Shown here: positions 24,926-35,205 of the stretch, piece by piece
Layout: each line of letters opens with the position of its first letter
How positions within the stretch are numbered: position 1 is the first letter of the stretch
Assembly (NCBI RefSeq): GCF_964340395.1
Contig: NC_135564.1
Span: 19,937,107-20,001,106, forward strand
Reading direction: 5' to 3'
Source of the DNA: Glandiceps talaboti
Lineage: Eukaryota > Hemichordata > Enteropneusta > Spengelidae
Length of the DNA: 64,000 nt
Notes under the pieces: model-generated
Databases searched by the model: none
Told to the model about the DNA's origin: nothing
What the model saw: only the letters and a program-made list of their open reading frames with translations
Made by a program: the position numbers and the translations under genes

Positions 24926-26460
24926 CACCTAAATATGATAACAGTAAATAATTCAAGAATGAATTCTTCTCTTATAGATGATGAGTTGACTTGTGCTATA
25001 TGTCAATGTGAATACAGTGTAGATGACACAGTCAACAAATTACCATGTGAACATTTGTTCCATCCTATGTGTATCACAGCATGGCTTCAGAAGGTAAGTT
25101 AACATCAATTAATGATGAACTTTTATAAACAGTCAAAATTTCACGACCAACCCAACCCCTAAAAAATTCAATATTTTACCACCAACCTATTAAAACCCAA
25201 AAAAGTCAACATTTCAATACCAACCCAAACCCAAAAAGTCCAAATTTTCACGACCAACCCAAACCCAATAGTGAGGTAAAGTGAACTATTTTATTTTGTC
25301 AATGTAGTTACGTACTTCAAGATGTCTATTCAAAACAATTGAAAGTGTATAACATTTATTTGTTGAAGTTATAATGAAAAACAGGATATAATTGACACAA
25401 TCTTGGAGGGGGGTCACGGTGTATGTATAATGTGGCTGCATCTGCTAATAAAGTATAGATTGATTTAGGAAGTCTACATAGCCTTCTTTAGACTGCTATT
25501 CAAGGAATAATTGTTGAAAATGATGAAAATCTGATAGTTTATTCTCCGGAGTAATGGAGAATTAAATTTTAAAATGTGCATTCTATAAAACAAAAAAATA
25601 ATAATGTCATGATATCAAATTTGCTCTGACAAAGTTTGGTCAGAAAACTGCTTTCTCTGTTGTGAACTACACTCATCAGGTTGGTATATCATATCAATAA
25701 ATAGTTCTTGTTTAGTATAATAGGGACGATCGCACAATGTCACACAAGCTCAATAAGTGAACATCATTCATTTAGGACAAAACCCCCTCCCCCTAAATGA
25801 ATGTTCACAAGTACGACATCACACTTTTATATCTGCTAAAAACCATAATGCAAAATGTAGCAGTCATACCACTACGATCGATGTGATGTAAAAACATGAT
25901 GGTAAACATAAAGTTCCAACCTTACGAACCTGTTTACTGAGAAGCTAGCACACATCAAAGTACTAACGGAAACTGACTATATCTCACATTAGAAGTAAAT
26001 TTTTATAAACTTATCAACATCTCAGTAGTAAATACATAAGCTGTTATCATTGAAGGAGTGAAAATTTTGTCAGAATTTGGTTAGAAGTGTGTGAAAATGA
26101 AGTTCAGCAATCTCATTGACACCAGACCCCCTCCCCCTAAATGAATGAATTTTGCTTATTGAGCGTGTGTGACATTGTTACATGACTATTAGTTGACAAT
26201 CATTTCATCACCACTACAACACCTTGCTGTAAAGTTAACCAGCAAAGCCAGTAAACACACAGTTTAACATAATATGTCAACTTGAACAGGTGAAACATTA
26301 CTTGCAATTAATTAGAACTCTTGAACATGTAATAAGATTCACTTATTAAATGTACAGTGGTTTAAAACAAAAATGATGCAAAAGTTCTCTTTTTTCTTGT
26401 TTTTTTTTTCAGTCTGGTACCTGTCCAGTGTGTAGACACATTCTTAATGCTGACAGTTGA
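18242..26460 (+). CDS. PJA: Praja-type RING-H2 E3 ubiquitin ligase (six coding exons, 641 aa)
   Basis: Coding exons 18242-18391, 21532-22883, 23302-23440, 24135-24255, 24978-25093 and 26413-26460 join in frame through GT-AG sites. The ATG has a good context (AGCATGG). Exon 1 encodes GRRYGRQYAYMTYRP (residues 20-34), matching the conserved N-terminal motif I recall in vertebrate PJA1/PJA2. Exon 2 encodes a long Ser/Lys-rich then acidic Ser-rich disordered region. The C-terminal part has a PPAATQQTIDALPKV pre-RING segment and a complete RING-H2: C593, C596, C611, H613, H616, C619, C630, C633, with WLQKSGTCPVCR. Length agrees with PJA1/2 (about 640-710). The predicted role is E2-dependent ubiquitin transfer. 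Reading through the exon-2 donor would give a RING-less form ending at 22956. The orthology is recognised from memory, not by a search. Confidence 0.88.
18636..18700. repeat. Fragment of the GGCGCCC/TCTGTAAGGTAC dispersed repeat
   Basis: AGTCTGTAAGGTACACTGTGAC followed by GGTACCCTCAC resembles the element end at 481-556 (reverse orientation) and at 36196-36297. It sits in intron 1 of the Praja-like gene. Confidence 0.4.
18862..20553. mobile_element. Non-autonomous hAT-like DNA transposon in Praja-like intron 1
   Basis: The ends are inverted: CAGGGCATGCCTTTTGA on the left and, in reverse complement, CAGGGCATGTCTTTTGA on the right (one mismatch). GAGTACCC flanks both sides (18854-18861 and 20554-20561), an apparent 8-bp target-site duplication; because the termini overlap it, 6-8 bp is the honest range. 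CACTCGCCT-type subrepeats lie near both ends. No transposase frame is visible. An internal inverted repeat (about 19405-19520 against 20075-20150, sharing GTTTTGGAGGGCATT and TCTCCTCCGGAAC) suggests nesting or composite structure. Confidence 0.8.
20825..21082. repeat. Foldback MITE (~260 bp, arms ~85 bp)
   Basis: AATTTATAAAACAATTTTAT at 20825 returns in reverse complement ending at 21082. The arms also share GCTTCCTACTTGAAAAATCA, ATATGAAA-AATA and TTTGTAACTCAATA with few mismatches, making a strong hairpin about 450 bp upstream of the Praja-like exon 2 acceptor. Confidence 0.85.
23690..23960. mobile_element. Partial copy of a hAT-like MITE
   Basis: The block AACCTATGGTATTGTGTCAGATG, a GGTAACGGGTGCTCACA stretch, and a terminal TTTTTAATCAAATTGA correspond in order to the right half of the elements at 34732-35205 and 61035-61531. 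The left end is not clear. It lies in the third intron between Praja-like coding exons. Confidence 0.55.
24813..24922. repeat. (GCAG)n(CA)n microsatellite
   Basis: Five or so GGCA units followed by about 43 CA dinucleotides, roughly 55 bp upstream of the RING exon acceptor at 24977. Length variation could alter branch-point to acceptor spacing. This CA run creates poly-Thr/His frames that falsely fuse to the RING exon. Confidence 0.97.
25125..25270. repeat. Degenerate ~50-bp tandem repeat
   Basis: About three diverged copies of a unit containing CACGACCAACCCAA and AACCCAAAAA in the last intron of the Praja-like gene. Confidence 0.6.
25738..26178. repeat. Foldback element in last Praja-like intron
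   Basis: CAATGTCACACAAGCTCAATAAG at the left is matched in reverse complement by CTTATTGAGCGTGTGTGACATTG at the right. The CATTCATTTAGG and CCCCCTCCCCCTAAATGAATG blocks also recur. No ORF inside. Confidence 0.75.
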
Positions 26461-27556
26461 AGACTTCCTTGCTAAAGACAATATGCTAACATGTCAGTGG
26501 AGAAATATTTCTCACAATTATTCTGAAGGACAGTCAATGAGATGGTGCAAATTCTTCAAAAGAAAAGTTTACTGAAAACTCATAACATACACATTTCAGT
26601 AGCCATCTTGAATTTAGCTCATTTGCATAGCTATAAATATCAGCTCTACTCAACCAATCAGTAAACGACTGCAATTTGGTTGTTAATGTGACCTTCGACC
26701 TCATGCGAATAGAAGAGCTTGAAAATGATGATTGAAACATATGATGTTTGCATTGGATTTGGTACTAGCCAAATACAATAGTGTGTGTATTGTTTTCTCC
26801 AGCTATTGGCTTTGAGTTGACCAGCTGTGAGCCAGAATACTGTCAGTGGGATTAATATTATGTTGGTGTGATTGTTCATGTCAGTAAACTGTGAGGTAAA
26901 AGACTAACAAACCTTCATGTGTTGTAACAGCACCCCAAAATATCCAAAGTATCCACTATAATAATATGTATCAGAATCAACAGAGTGTTTTATGTTTACT
27001 GTAGTGTATGTACTTATTCATTAGATGTCAGTTTACATCAAATTGTGGTAGACACTGAAATCTGAACACAAGTTGTTTCTACCAATATATCCCCCACTGA
27101 AATATCAACACCAAGGATGCATTTATATATTTTCATTATTTTCTGAATTTTACAGAAAAAAAAGCATACTTCATTGTTCTGTATATTTATAGTGTATTGC
27201 TAAAACAAATTGATACATGTACTGCATGATATGAACATAATTAGTACTTACTGGTCAATAGATGATTGCACTATACAGTTTGTATAAACCCCGTTATTTG
27301 TGTAACTATGCTGTTTGTTAGTTGTTGTTGTTATTATTGTGGCCCTTTTTTTGGTATCTATACATTCCAGGACTATGTATAATCAAAGCATGAGTTTGTA
27401 ATAGTACTTCAATGGTGCTGAACCATGCGTTTGAGTGAAAGAATTATTTTTAATATTTTGGCATCACCAGATTTACATTATTGTAGTAGTGATTCGTTCA
27501 ATTGAAATATGAAAAAAATGGTATTCAAGCCATTAAAGTATGACAGGGATAGGTTG
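26461..27556 (+). other. Probable 3' UTR and downstream DNA of the Praja-like gene
   Basis: Non-coding sequence follows the TGA at 26458-26460. The transcript end is uncertain; AATAAA at 28819-28824 is one candidate polyadenylation signal further on. Confidence 0.4.
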
Positions 27557-27838
27557 TGTGGTTGTCTGATTAAAATCTGATGTAGTTGGCATCTGTTTCT
27601 TTATTCTAAGTACCACCCACTCTGTGCTCCCAAGCTCTAAGCATTACCTTTGCTTTTTGCTTGAATATTGTCCTTTGTATTATGTGTTCATGAACATGAA
27701 CTCCCATGGTAATTGGTCAGATGTAGGTAGGAAGGAGAAGCACACTCTCGGAACAACAAAATCAAAAACAATGGTAAACAGAGGAAATAGAGGTAGATAA
27801 AGAAATCAAACCACATTTACTATGTCAGATTTGATTGT
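27557..27838. repeat. Short inverted-repeat element related to the hAT-like MITE ends
   Basis: Starts with GTCTGATTAAAATCTGATGTAG, the same end as the MITE at 34732, and closes with CTATGTCAGATTTGATTGTG, an imperfect inverted copy. About 280 bp long, with an interior different from the 34.7-kb element. A clean target duplication was not found. Confidence 0.55.
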
Positions 27839-28239
27839 GGGTCTTAGTGTATGCATGGAGAGTGGTCTGACATTACTACACTACTGTAGGCACATTATTG
27901 TAACTTGGTACACTTAATATGAGTCAGTGTTTTCTATGTTACAAACAACACACAATATCCAAAACTTTGGGTTTATAAAACAGTCCAGGACAGATAATGC
28001 ATACTTTGATTTTTATCTCGTAGAGAATTCTTCAAATATTTCATCTACAACTTGTTCTCAAAGACTACAGGTATATTTTGTGCTGTATTGAGTCTTGTGT
28101 ATTGTACAATCTGGTTCTAAAAACTATGTTATGGAATCTGTTTTCACTTTTTTGTTCGTCCATAGATAAATGGAAATTTAATGTTTTCATAGACCCTCCA
28201 CCAACTTGCTCTTTGTATTTACACTCTAAAACTTGGGAG

Positions 28240-28580
28240 TGTTAATGTAGTATGTACCTCAAAAAATGAAATTCGTAAACTTTTACTCATACTGTATTCA
28301 AGAAAACTTTATTCCATTCTCAGTTTTAATGAAGAAGAAAATAATCATGGGGTCACCACATTTTTTTTTAGATACGGGTCAAAGTGATATCAAAAGTATG
28401 GTTACTCATTTTAAAATCCAATATGGCCTCTAGAGTACTGTAGGGAGAAAAAATGATGGTCTGTTGCCTTGAAAATAAGATAATACATCTCTAAAAATTC
28501 TTATATTACATCAAAAGGCCCAAAAACAAGCTGTTGTATCTGACAGTTAGGAGATATTTGCAGGGAAATTGGTTTGAGAT
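28240..28580 (+). repeat. Dispersed repeat containing AATCCAATATGGCC
   Basis: One of at least four copies (also 29620-30010, 48430-48740 reversed, 59870-60260). They share, in order, a TTCAAGAAAACT-like start, GGGGTCACC, AGGTCAAA/GGTCAAAGTGATATCAAAA, AATCCAATATGGCC, and an AAAAGGCCCAAAAACAAGC-type end. No coding potential. Confidence 0.7.
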
Positions 28581-29619
28581 GTGCATTCTAAATAACTACA
28601 TTTTCATATTTTGTTCCTCTGTGTTAATAAGGAAAATGTTGTTATTGATAAACATGTTGAGGTGGAAAGTAGATATTAACTCAGTGGCTTGTATTTGTGT
28701 CATTGTAGACTTTATTTCTTACCAGCAGATCCTCAAATATGACATCATATAAGTTTATGGGGCTTTTAGGTCCTTGTATTACATATGTTTCAATTGTTTG
28801 TCCTTTGTTTACTCACATAATAAAGATGTAGTGGTACTGAAATGTGTAAGGATTTAGAGAGTGGTGCAGTGTTGTGACTGACATGAAATACATAAATATA
28901 TACATATATCATTAAAACTACACTAGCTGTTACTGGAGTAATATTTTTTTGATCAGTCAACTAACAATATATTCTTAAAATACCAATAATTAGACATTGT
29001 ATATGTTTATTGGAGGTTGATTTATCCATAAGCAGTACACTAACAGGTTGAAATTGTGATCAGGTCGGGAGTGCTGATTTTAAGGAGTTGACCCAAAAAT
29101 CAATTTCATCGAATTCATAGTACCATATTATGCGTCAGCTATACACAAATACATTTAGCCACAGATGATTCTATACCATTTAGGGTGTAGGATACTACAA
29201 GGATGTTGTTCTTTCAAAAAGAACACTTTGAAAAATCATTCCAGTTGCAGCTAGTGCAGCCTTAAAGCTACTAGTAAACAGTAAGAATAGACATTGTCAG
29301 AACTGTGAATGTATGATAATGTATGAATTACAATGTCATGTTCACAACACACAATTATTATCCGTTTTTTTTTGCAGCATCATTTATCCTCTCCAATTTT
29401 TTTTGGCAAATTTCAAAAACCTTTGAACAAGCATTATATTATTCTCAAAATGTATTTGTTTATATAATCAGAAAGTACCTCAAACACTTAATTATTGACA
29501 AGACCTAGTTGTCACTGAATTGTATTTCCTCAGACTGGAAATATTATTTGCCGAAAATGTCTATAAAATTATCCAATGTCACAACGTAGTCAAAACAAAT
29601 CACTGACTTACCTTCACAA

Positions 29620-30010
29620 TTAAAGTAGTATGCTCCTCACGAAATAACAGATTTAAACTTTTGCTGTTACTTTGTTCAAGAATAGTCAGACCAAGATTGC
29701 AGTTGAAATCAAGAAAAAATAATCTGGGGTCACCGTACAAATTTTTGTAATAGAGGTCAAAATACTATAGACATTTTAGAATCCAATATGGCCACCAAAT
29801 CCAATATGGCCACCAAGTACATTGTTCACATTGTAGGAAAAGATAGGATTTTTTATCTCCGTGAAAACAATACAGTGAACCTCCAAATTTTCATTTATTA
29901 TTACAAAAGGACCAGAAACAAGCATTTGTATGTCAGATTTGGCCAGATTTAATTTAAAAACATTTTTTTTCAGAGAAATTGATCCCCAAGTTGCATTTTA
30001 CTTTAAGTGT
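29620..30010 (+). repeat. Dispersed AATCCAATATGGCC repeat, second copy
   Basis: Carries the tandem AATCCAATATGGCCACCAA doublet (about 29781-29817) seen again in reversed form at 48535-48585 and in the copy near 60030-60062. The interval 28581-29619 between copies has no recognised feature. Confidence 0.7.
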
Positions 30011-30394
30011 GTAGATATCAAGACATTCTTGTACTCTATTGAGGTATATGTCAACTCAACATTTAATATGTGTTTCTATGTATGACCATTTTTCTTTAAA
30101 AAACTGTGTTTATTTGATCTTTATTATTTGTTTTGATTTTGTGCTGAAGGCAATATGTACTGAATCAAAGTTTGCATTATTATTTTTTATCATATACCTA
30201 AATTATTACACCTGATGAGTGTGATCCAATTATTTTTCTGTATTCTGTAAAAAGTTGAATTGGAATTAAAGTATCATCCAAATCAGTACTTCCAAAGCAA
30301 AACTGTAATGAGTATTGTTTTATTGTTTTTATGTATTAGCACAACTGAACTGATATGGTTCAGTAGTGTTATAGGCATAGTGAGGTCTCTGTCC

Positions 30395-30396
<2 letters not shown>

Positions 30397-30471
<75 letters not shown>
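30397..30471. repeat. (GT)n microsatellite
   Basis: Uninterrupted GT dinucleotides apart from one GC interruption at about 30431. Confidence 0.97.
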
Positions 30472-30472
<1 letters not shown>

Positions 30473-30499
30473 AGGACTTAAACTAGTTGCGTCTAGTTG

Positions 30500-30930
30500 G
30501 GAAAGTGTTCAAATGAAAATAATGATCGCATCAAAGATGTGTGTTTTGTCAAAAAATGTGATTTTTGATCAAAAACTTGTAACTCCAAAACTACTGGGCA
30601 GATTGGGCTGAAATTTGATGGGAATATTCTTTAGAGGTGTTTAGATTAAGAAAAGTTCATGAAATGTGAATAAGTGATATGCAAATTGGGGCAAAAAGAT
30701 TAATTTTGGTCAAAAATCTATTCCAAAACTACTGCGAAGATTGGGTTGAAATTTAATGGGGGTGCATCAGGGTATGTGTAGATATGAAAATGTATTCACA
30801 ACATGATAATCCCATCAGCAATATGCAAGTTAGGTCTAAAAATCTCAATTTTGGTCAAAAACTTATATATAAAACTACATGGTGAATGGGGCTGAAACTT
30901 AGGAATGTTTCTGGAGGTGTTATTCTGCAG
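30500..30930 (-). repeat. Three diverged monomers related to the 6.8-9.0 kb satellite
   Basis: Repeated blocks ATTTTGGTCAAAAATCTAT, ATATGCAAATTGGGGC and CCAAAACTACTG-GAAGATTGGG correspond in reverse complement to the satellite words GACCAAAAAG and AATTTGCATAT. The period is about 150-165 bp. This is a dispersed, older relative of the big array. Confidence 0.6.
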
Positions 30931-31743
30931 TTACAGAAAACATTTTAATACAACTTGCCCTAGCAACCATGACCACACCCTTAGCAACAATGAAATGGTC
31001 GATACATATTACGAAGAAAACAGGGATGGATAGGTAAGTGAGCATTAAAGATTCACAAATTGTTTGCAAATATGCCTAGCAACAAGACCATGCCCATAGC
31101 AACAACCAAATACATGTGCTAGAATGCCATTGGTGCTATTTTTTCAATCAATGTCTATTTTTGGAGGGAGAAATTGTCCCCCCTGGACCCCCACCCTGTC
31201 TCTTTTGGTTTCAAAGTAAAATAGAAAGTAAAAAGGGGCCAAGTCAATGCAAAATGATGTATGTAATGCATGGTATATACTATGTGGAAGAATTGTTGTT
31301 GTTGTTTTAATATTAATAATGTCTTTCATTGTTGTGATAAACACATAATCACTACATTTTGAGAAACACATATTTAATTGATAGTGGATTCCTTTTCCTT
31401 TTTCACCCCTGTAATAGCGAGAGTGGAATATTGCCAGCAAGAATGCAGCAAATCAATGTCATGGAATGTGTGACATATATGTAATATCAGCGTCTGTATT
31501 GACATTGAGATAGCCATGTTTGGAATTTAGTAGTGCAAAATCACATTGCTACTGTTTGGCACACTAAATGATTGATGCAGACATTTGAAAGGAAAAGTGA
31601 CATTTACTCTGATTTAAGAATGCACAAAACAATACGTATGAAGAATAACGACTCCCTCGTGCAGAAATGCAGGTCTCATCTCGACAGAAAATCATGTGGA
31701 GAGTCATTTGTGATTGCGCCCTCAATCGGTCATTTAATCGAAA
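30931..31743. other. Upstream region of the BTB-Kelch gene
   Basis: Contains TAGCAACCATGACCACACCC/TAGCAACAAGACCATGCCC repeat-like words up to about 31110 and then non-repetitive DNA. The last 150 bp before the ATG is CpG-richer and probably holds the promoter and 5' UTR. Confidence 0.4.
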
Positions 31744-33675
31744 ATGGCGGGTGTTTCGGACGACATTGCAAGCGACTGGAACTCTTTTTCTCACAGTCTG
31801 CAACTTGCCAAACAGCTAAAGGAGCAGAAAGATAGCAAAGTACTCTGTGACATGACGGTGAATATTGAAGAGCATGAATTCGTGGCACACCGATGTGTTT
31901 TAGCTGCATGCAGTCCATATTTCGAGTCGATGTTCCGGAGCGAACTGAACGAGTCAAAATGTGGATTGGTGAAACTGCAGTGTACATCTGTGAACGGTAT
32001 GAGAGCTATCTTAGATTACATGTATACTGGTGACATCTCGCTGACTTTAGACAATGTAGAGGACATAATTCAGGGGGCTGATCATCTAATAATGGCTAAC
32101 TTGAAAACGCTATGTGGTCGTTTTTTAGCTAAACACATCACGATTAGAAATTGCTTTGATTTGAAAGGATTGGCAGAGCTGTATGGCCTATCTGAACTAC
32201 AAAACTCTGTACAGGCAACCATCGAATGCGGACTAAATGAAATGTTGAAAGAAGCAGACAAGTATCTGATGAACTTATCAGCTGACGAAGTTCAGTCATT
32301 AGTGTCAAATGACAAGATCAAGGTCAGGGAAGCAGAGCTTTTTGAGTTTGTAATCAAGTGGTCAAAACAAGACAAGACAAGACAAGAGAAGTTACCTGCT
32401 CTGCTTGATCAGATTCGCTTTGTCGATATACAGGAAAAGTTTATGCAACAACTTCTAGGAAAAATAGATGATGAAGAATTAAAGGGAGTTATTCAGGGTG
32501 CAAAGAAAAAGAGTCTCCCTGCAAAAGTTGAAGATTCTCAAAGTGAAACTGAAAGTGCTTTACTAAAGCCACGACAAAGTAGATTGGTGGATGTAATTTT
32601 CACATGGGATGAACTTCTCATGGGAACGGAACCCTTCGGATTTGTTGTCCAGGATGGAAATTGGTCTCCTTTGCCAGGTTTGAAGGAGGGACTGCTAAGT
32701 ACATTTGTAATGGATAATAAACTCATCACACTCAGTAGTCAGCATAGGTTACCACACATTTACAGTTACTGCTATGATCCACTGAAAAATCAATGGAAAC
32801 CAATTGCCAAGAATGAGAGTAGTCATTTCGGTGGGTCAGCTGCTGTGGTCGCCAATAAACTATATGTTTTCGGGGGAGTTTCTAACTCAGTAGAGATGTA
32901 TGATCCCGAGAATAATTGCTGGGCACAGAGATCAGCTTCACCGGGTAGCACATATTCCACTGCAGTTGCACTGAATGATAGGTATATATATGCAATACCA
33001 GGGGGTGATGGACAAGTAATGGATTGCTACGACACATGTAACGATTCCTGGGAGACTATCGAATCAGAAGCCTTCACACGGTTGAAGGAAGATGTGTCTT
33101 CTCAGATATGGCCACCACTTATCGTGAAAACAGCTGATGCAATTGAAATAACAAAACTTGGAATTTACAAGATCACAATTAGCACGAAAACAAGAGAAAT
33201 TAATTGTGAAGAATCGCATGTACCTCAAATACCGGAAGACTATGCGTGGAAGGCTGGTCCTTCTGTGTGTGATGTCGAGGGTGATATCTTTGTGTGTGGA
33301 GGTCGAACCAAGGGGGCAAAGTACCCTGCAGCATATATGTTTGAATGTTCAAAGAAGACTTGGAAAGAACTTCCCAGTCAGCCAGGGCAATTGCTGTGTT
33401 CTAAAACAAAATGTGCATTACTTGAGATGCCGTATGAATACCTTTATCAGGTCGTTTCAGATGACAACGATGATGATGAAGAGGAAGAAGAAGATGATGA
33501 TGAGGATGATGAGTTTGATGATGAAGGTAACAGCTTCTTTGGTTTCTATGGCCCGTTCGGTTACCACCAAGATGATGTAGAAGAAGACTGGTACTTTGAT
33601 GATGAAGATGAAGTTGAGGATGATATGGAAGATTGGAATGAAGATGAGATTGTAGAGGAAGGAGGGAACAATTAG
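31744..33675 (+). CDS. Intronless BTB-BACK-Kelch protein with acidic C-terminal tail (643 aa)
   Basis: A single open frame starts at an ATG in strong context (AAAATGGCGG, which also fits a YY1 site). Residues about 24-132 form a BTB domain (LCDMTV, FVAHRCVLAACSPYFESMF, YMYTGDISL). A BACK domain follows to about 250 (NCFDLKGLAELYG, AELFEFVIKWS). From about 285 to 560 are Kelch-type repeats, with KLYVFGGVSNSVEMYDP and CGGRTKGAKYPAAYMFE the clearest. Residues from about 574 to the end are almost all Asp/Glu with aromatic islands (FFGFYGPFGYH, DWYFDD). BTB-Kelch proteins usually act as CUL3 substrate adaptors and dimerise through BTB; that role is inferred here. I cannot assign a particular KLHL. 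Lack of introns may reflect a retrogene origin, but many KLHL genes are naturally intron-poor. Confidence 0.95.
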   Translation: MAGVSDDIASDWNSFSHSLQLAKQLKEQKDSKVLCDMTVNIEEHEFVAHRCVLAACSPYFESMFRSELNESKCGLVKLQCTSVNGMRAILDYMYTGDISLTLDNVEDIIQGADHLIMANLKTLCGRFLAKHITIRNCFDLKGLAELYGLSELQNSVQATIECGLNEMLKEADKYLMNLSADEVQSLVSNDKIKVREAELFEFVIKWSKQDKTRQEKLPALLDQIRFVDIQEKFMQQLLGKIDDEELKGVIQGAKKKSLPAKVEDSQSETESALLKPRQSRLVDVIFTWDELLMGTEPFGFVVQDGNWSPLPGLKEGLLSTFVMDNKLITLSSQHRLPHIYSYCYDPLKNQWKPIAKNESSHFGGSAAVVANKLYVFGGVSNSVEMYDPENNCWAQRSASPGSTYSTAVALNDRYIYAIPGGDGQVMDCYDTCNDSWETIESEAFTRLKEDVSSQIWPPLIVKTADAIEITKLGIYKITISTKTREINCEESHVPQIPEDYAWKAGPSVCDVEGDIFVCGGRTKGAKYPAAYMFECSKKTWKELPSQPGQLLCSKTKCALLEMPYEYLYQVVSDDNDDDEEEEEDDDEDDEFDDEGNSFFGFYGPFGYHQDDVEEDWYFDDEDEVEDDMEDWNEDEIVEEGGNN

Positions 33676-34139
33676 TCATAATGTGATTCACTAGATCAGA
33701 ATGGAGTTTACACATTAAAGGGATACAGTCTGTAATTGAGAACCCATTTTTTTGGCTCAAGTTGGTGTATGCAATACATTAACATAATGAACATATAAAC
33801 TTCTATAAGTTGACAGGGTTAGATACAAGTGGTTTGCTGTGTACAAAGAAGGTTTGAAAGTGAGATGTGTTTTTTTGAATTTATTGGTAACCAATAAATT
33901 ACATCATCACATTTATCTGTGATAATCTGTATTCCTGGTAAGAGTTGTACCAATACATGTAGCTCAACGGTTCAGTATGTTTTAGTACATGTAGTTAGTA
34001 TAAAGTATTCATATGCTTTACAGGTGGATTTTGGAACAATTGTATTACTAAAACACCATAAAGTTACAGACTGTGTCCCTTTAACATATCTTTCAGCTTG
34101 AAATCCTTTGTCATACAGCTGGGTTGTTTAGAGTCTAGC
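33676..34139 (+). other. 3' UTR of the BTB-Kelch gene with polyadenylation signal
   Basis: AATAAA at 33893-33898, about 220 bp beyond the stop, is a plausible cleavage signal. No other feature. Confidence 0.5.
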
Positions 34140-34475
34140 ATGGCGATTTGTAGCCTGGAATCCATACTGTCCTGTTCTACAGTATAGTATGGCTATTTGT
34201 AGCCTGGAATCCATACTGTCCTGTTCTACAGTATAGCATGGCTATTTGTAGCCTGGAATCCATACTGTCCTGTTCTACAGTATAGCATGGCTATTTGTAG
34301 CCTGGAATCCATACTGTCCTGTTCTACAGTATAGCATGGCTATTTGTAGCCTGGAATCCATACTGTCCTGTTCTACAGTATAGTATGGCTATTTGTAGCC
34401 TGGAATCCATACTGTCCTGTTCTACAGTATAGTATGGCTATTTGTAGCCTGGAATCCATACTGCCATGTTCTTGT
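34140..34475. repeat. Minisatellite, 49-bp unit, about 6.7 copies
   Basis: Near-perfect head-to-tail copies of ATGGCTATTTGTAGCCTGGA-ATCCATACTGTCCTGTTCTACAGTATAG. Each unit contains a small hairpin (TACTGT...ACAGTA). The array is closed by an inverted fragment CATGGATTCCAGA at 34487-34499. Copy 1 differs at GGCGATTTG. Confidence 0.95.
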
Positions 34476-34731
34476 GTATACAACATGCATGGATTCCAGA
34501 CTAAATGTACTTATATAATATCTCAGGTATTTATTAAGACTGACACACTTGTAGAATGTATATGTAAAGTGGCCAGCCATTCTTGCTTTAATACTTGCTC
34601 ACATACATATTGTGTCAATTGCTTTTGTTGATTTCCTTATTTTCTGTTGAATGTCTTACACTTTAGACAATATTCCAGAAATGGATCTCTAAACTGCTTG
34701 AAGGCAAATTCTATCTGATAACATATGAAGA

Positions 34732-35205
34732 CAATCTGATTAAAATCTGATGTAGTGAACTCGACACAATGTCTTTATTTAGCTGTTACTTTATCATAAA
34801 CTGTTCTTTTCTTCATTTTTTGATCACCTGATACCTACATCTAACACAGTACCATAGGTGTTCTCCTACCACATCTCATACTTCTGTGTAGCCAATCAGA
34901 ATCTGCCTGAAATTGAAAGAAAGAGAACCACCAAAGAATAATGACAACATCATTATCTGCAATCTCTGCATGTGAGCTCTTTTTGAACAGAGTGTTCTGA
35001 AGAGCTGTACTCGTATTTTTCGGAACATTACGCATTCTCATACATTGAGTAAACTCACTCATTTGACTCAAGAATACCTATGGTATTGTGTCAGATGTAG
35101 GTATCAGGCACTCACAGAACAAAACAAAGAACAAACAACAATAAACGTAAGAACTTAATAAAGAAATAGCGCCGAGTTCACTAGAACAGATTTTAATCAG
35201 ATTGG
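34732..35205. mobile_element. hAT-like MITE (~474 bp) with 8-bp target duplication
   Basis: Terminal inverted repeats of about 32 bp start CAATCTGATTAAAATCTG and include AGTGAACTCG at the inner end on both sides, with a few mismatches. TATGAAGA flanks both ends. No ORF. A second full copy lies at 61035-61531 and a partial one at 23690-23960. Confidence 0.85.

Noticed and set aside
24752-25102. Frame fusing poly-Thr/His to the RING exon
   Set aside because: The poly-Thr/His part is the CA microsatellite; a proper acceptor at 24977 starts the exon.
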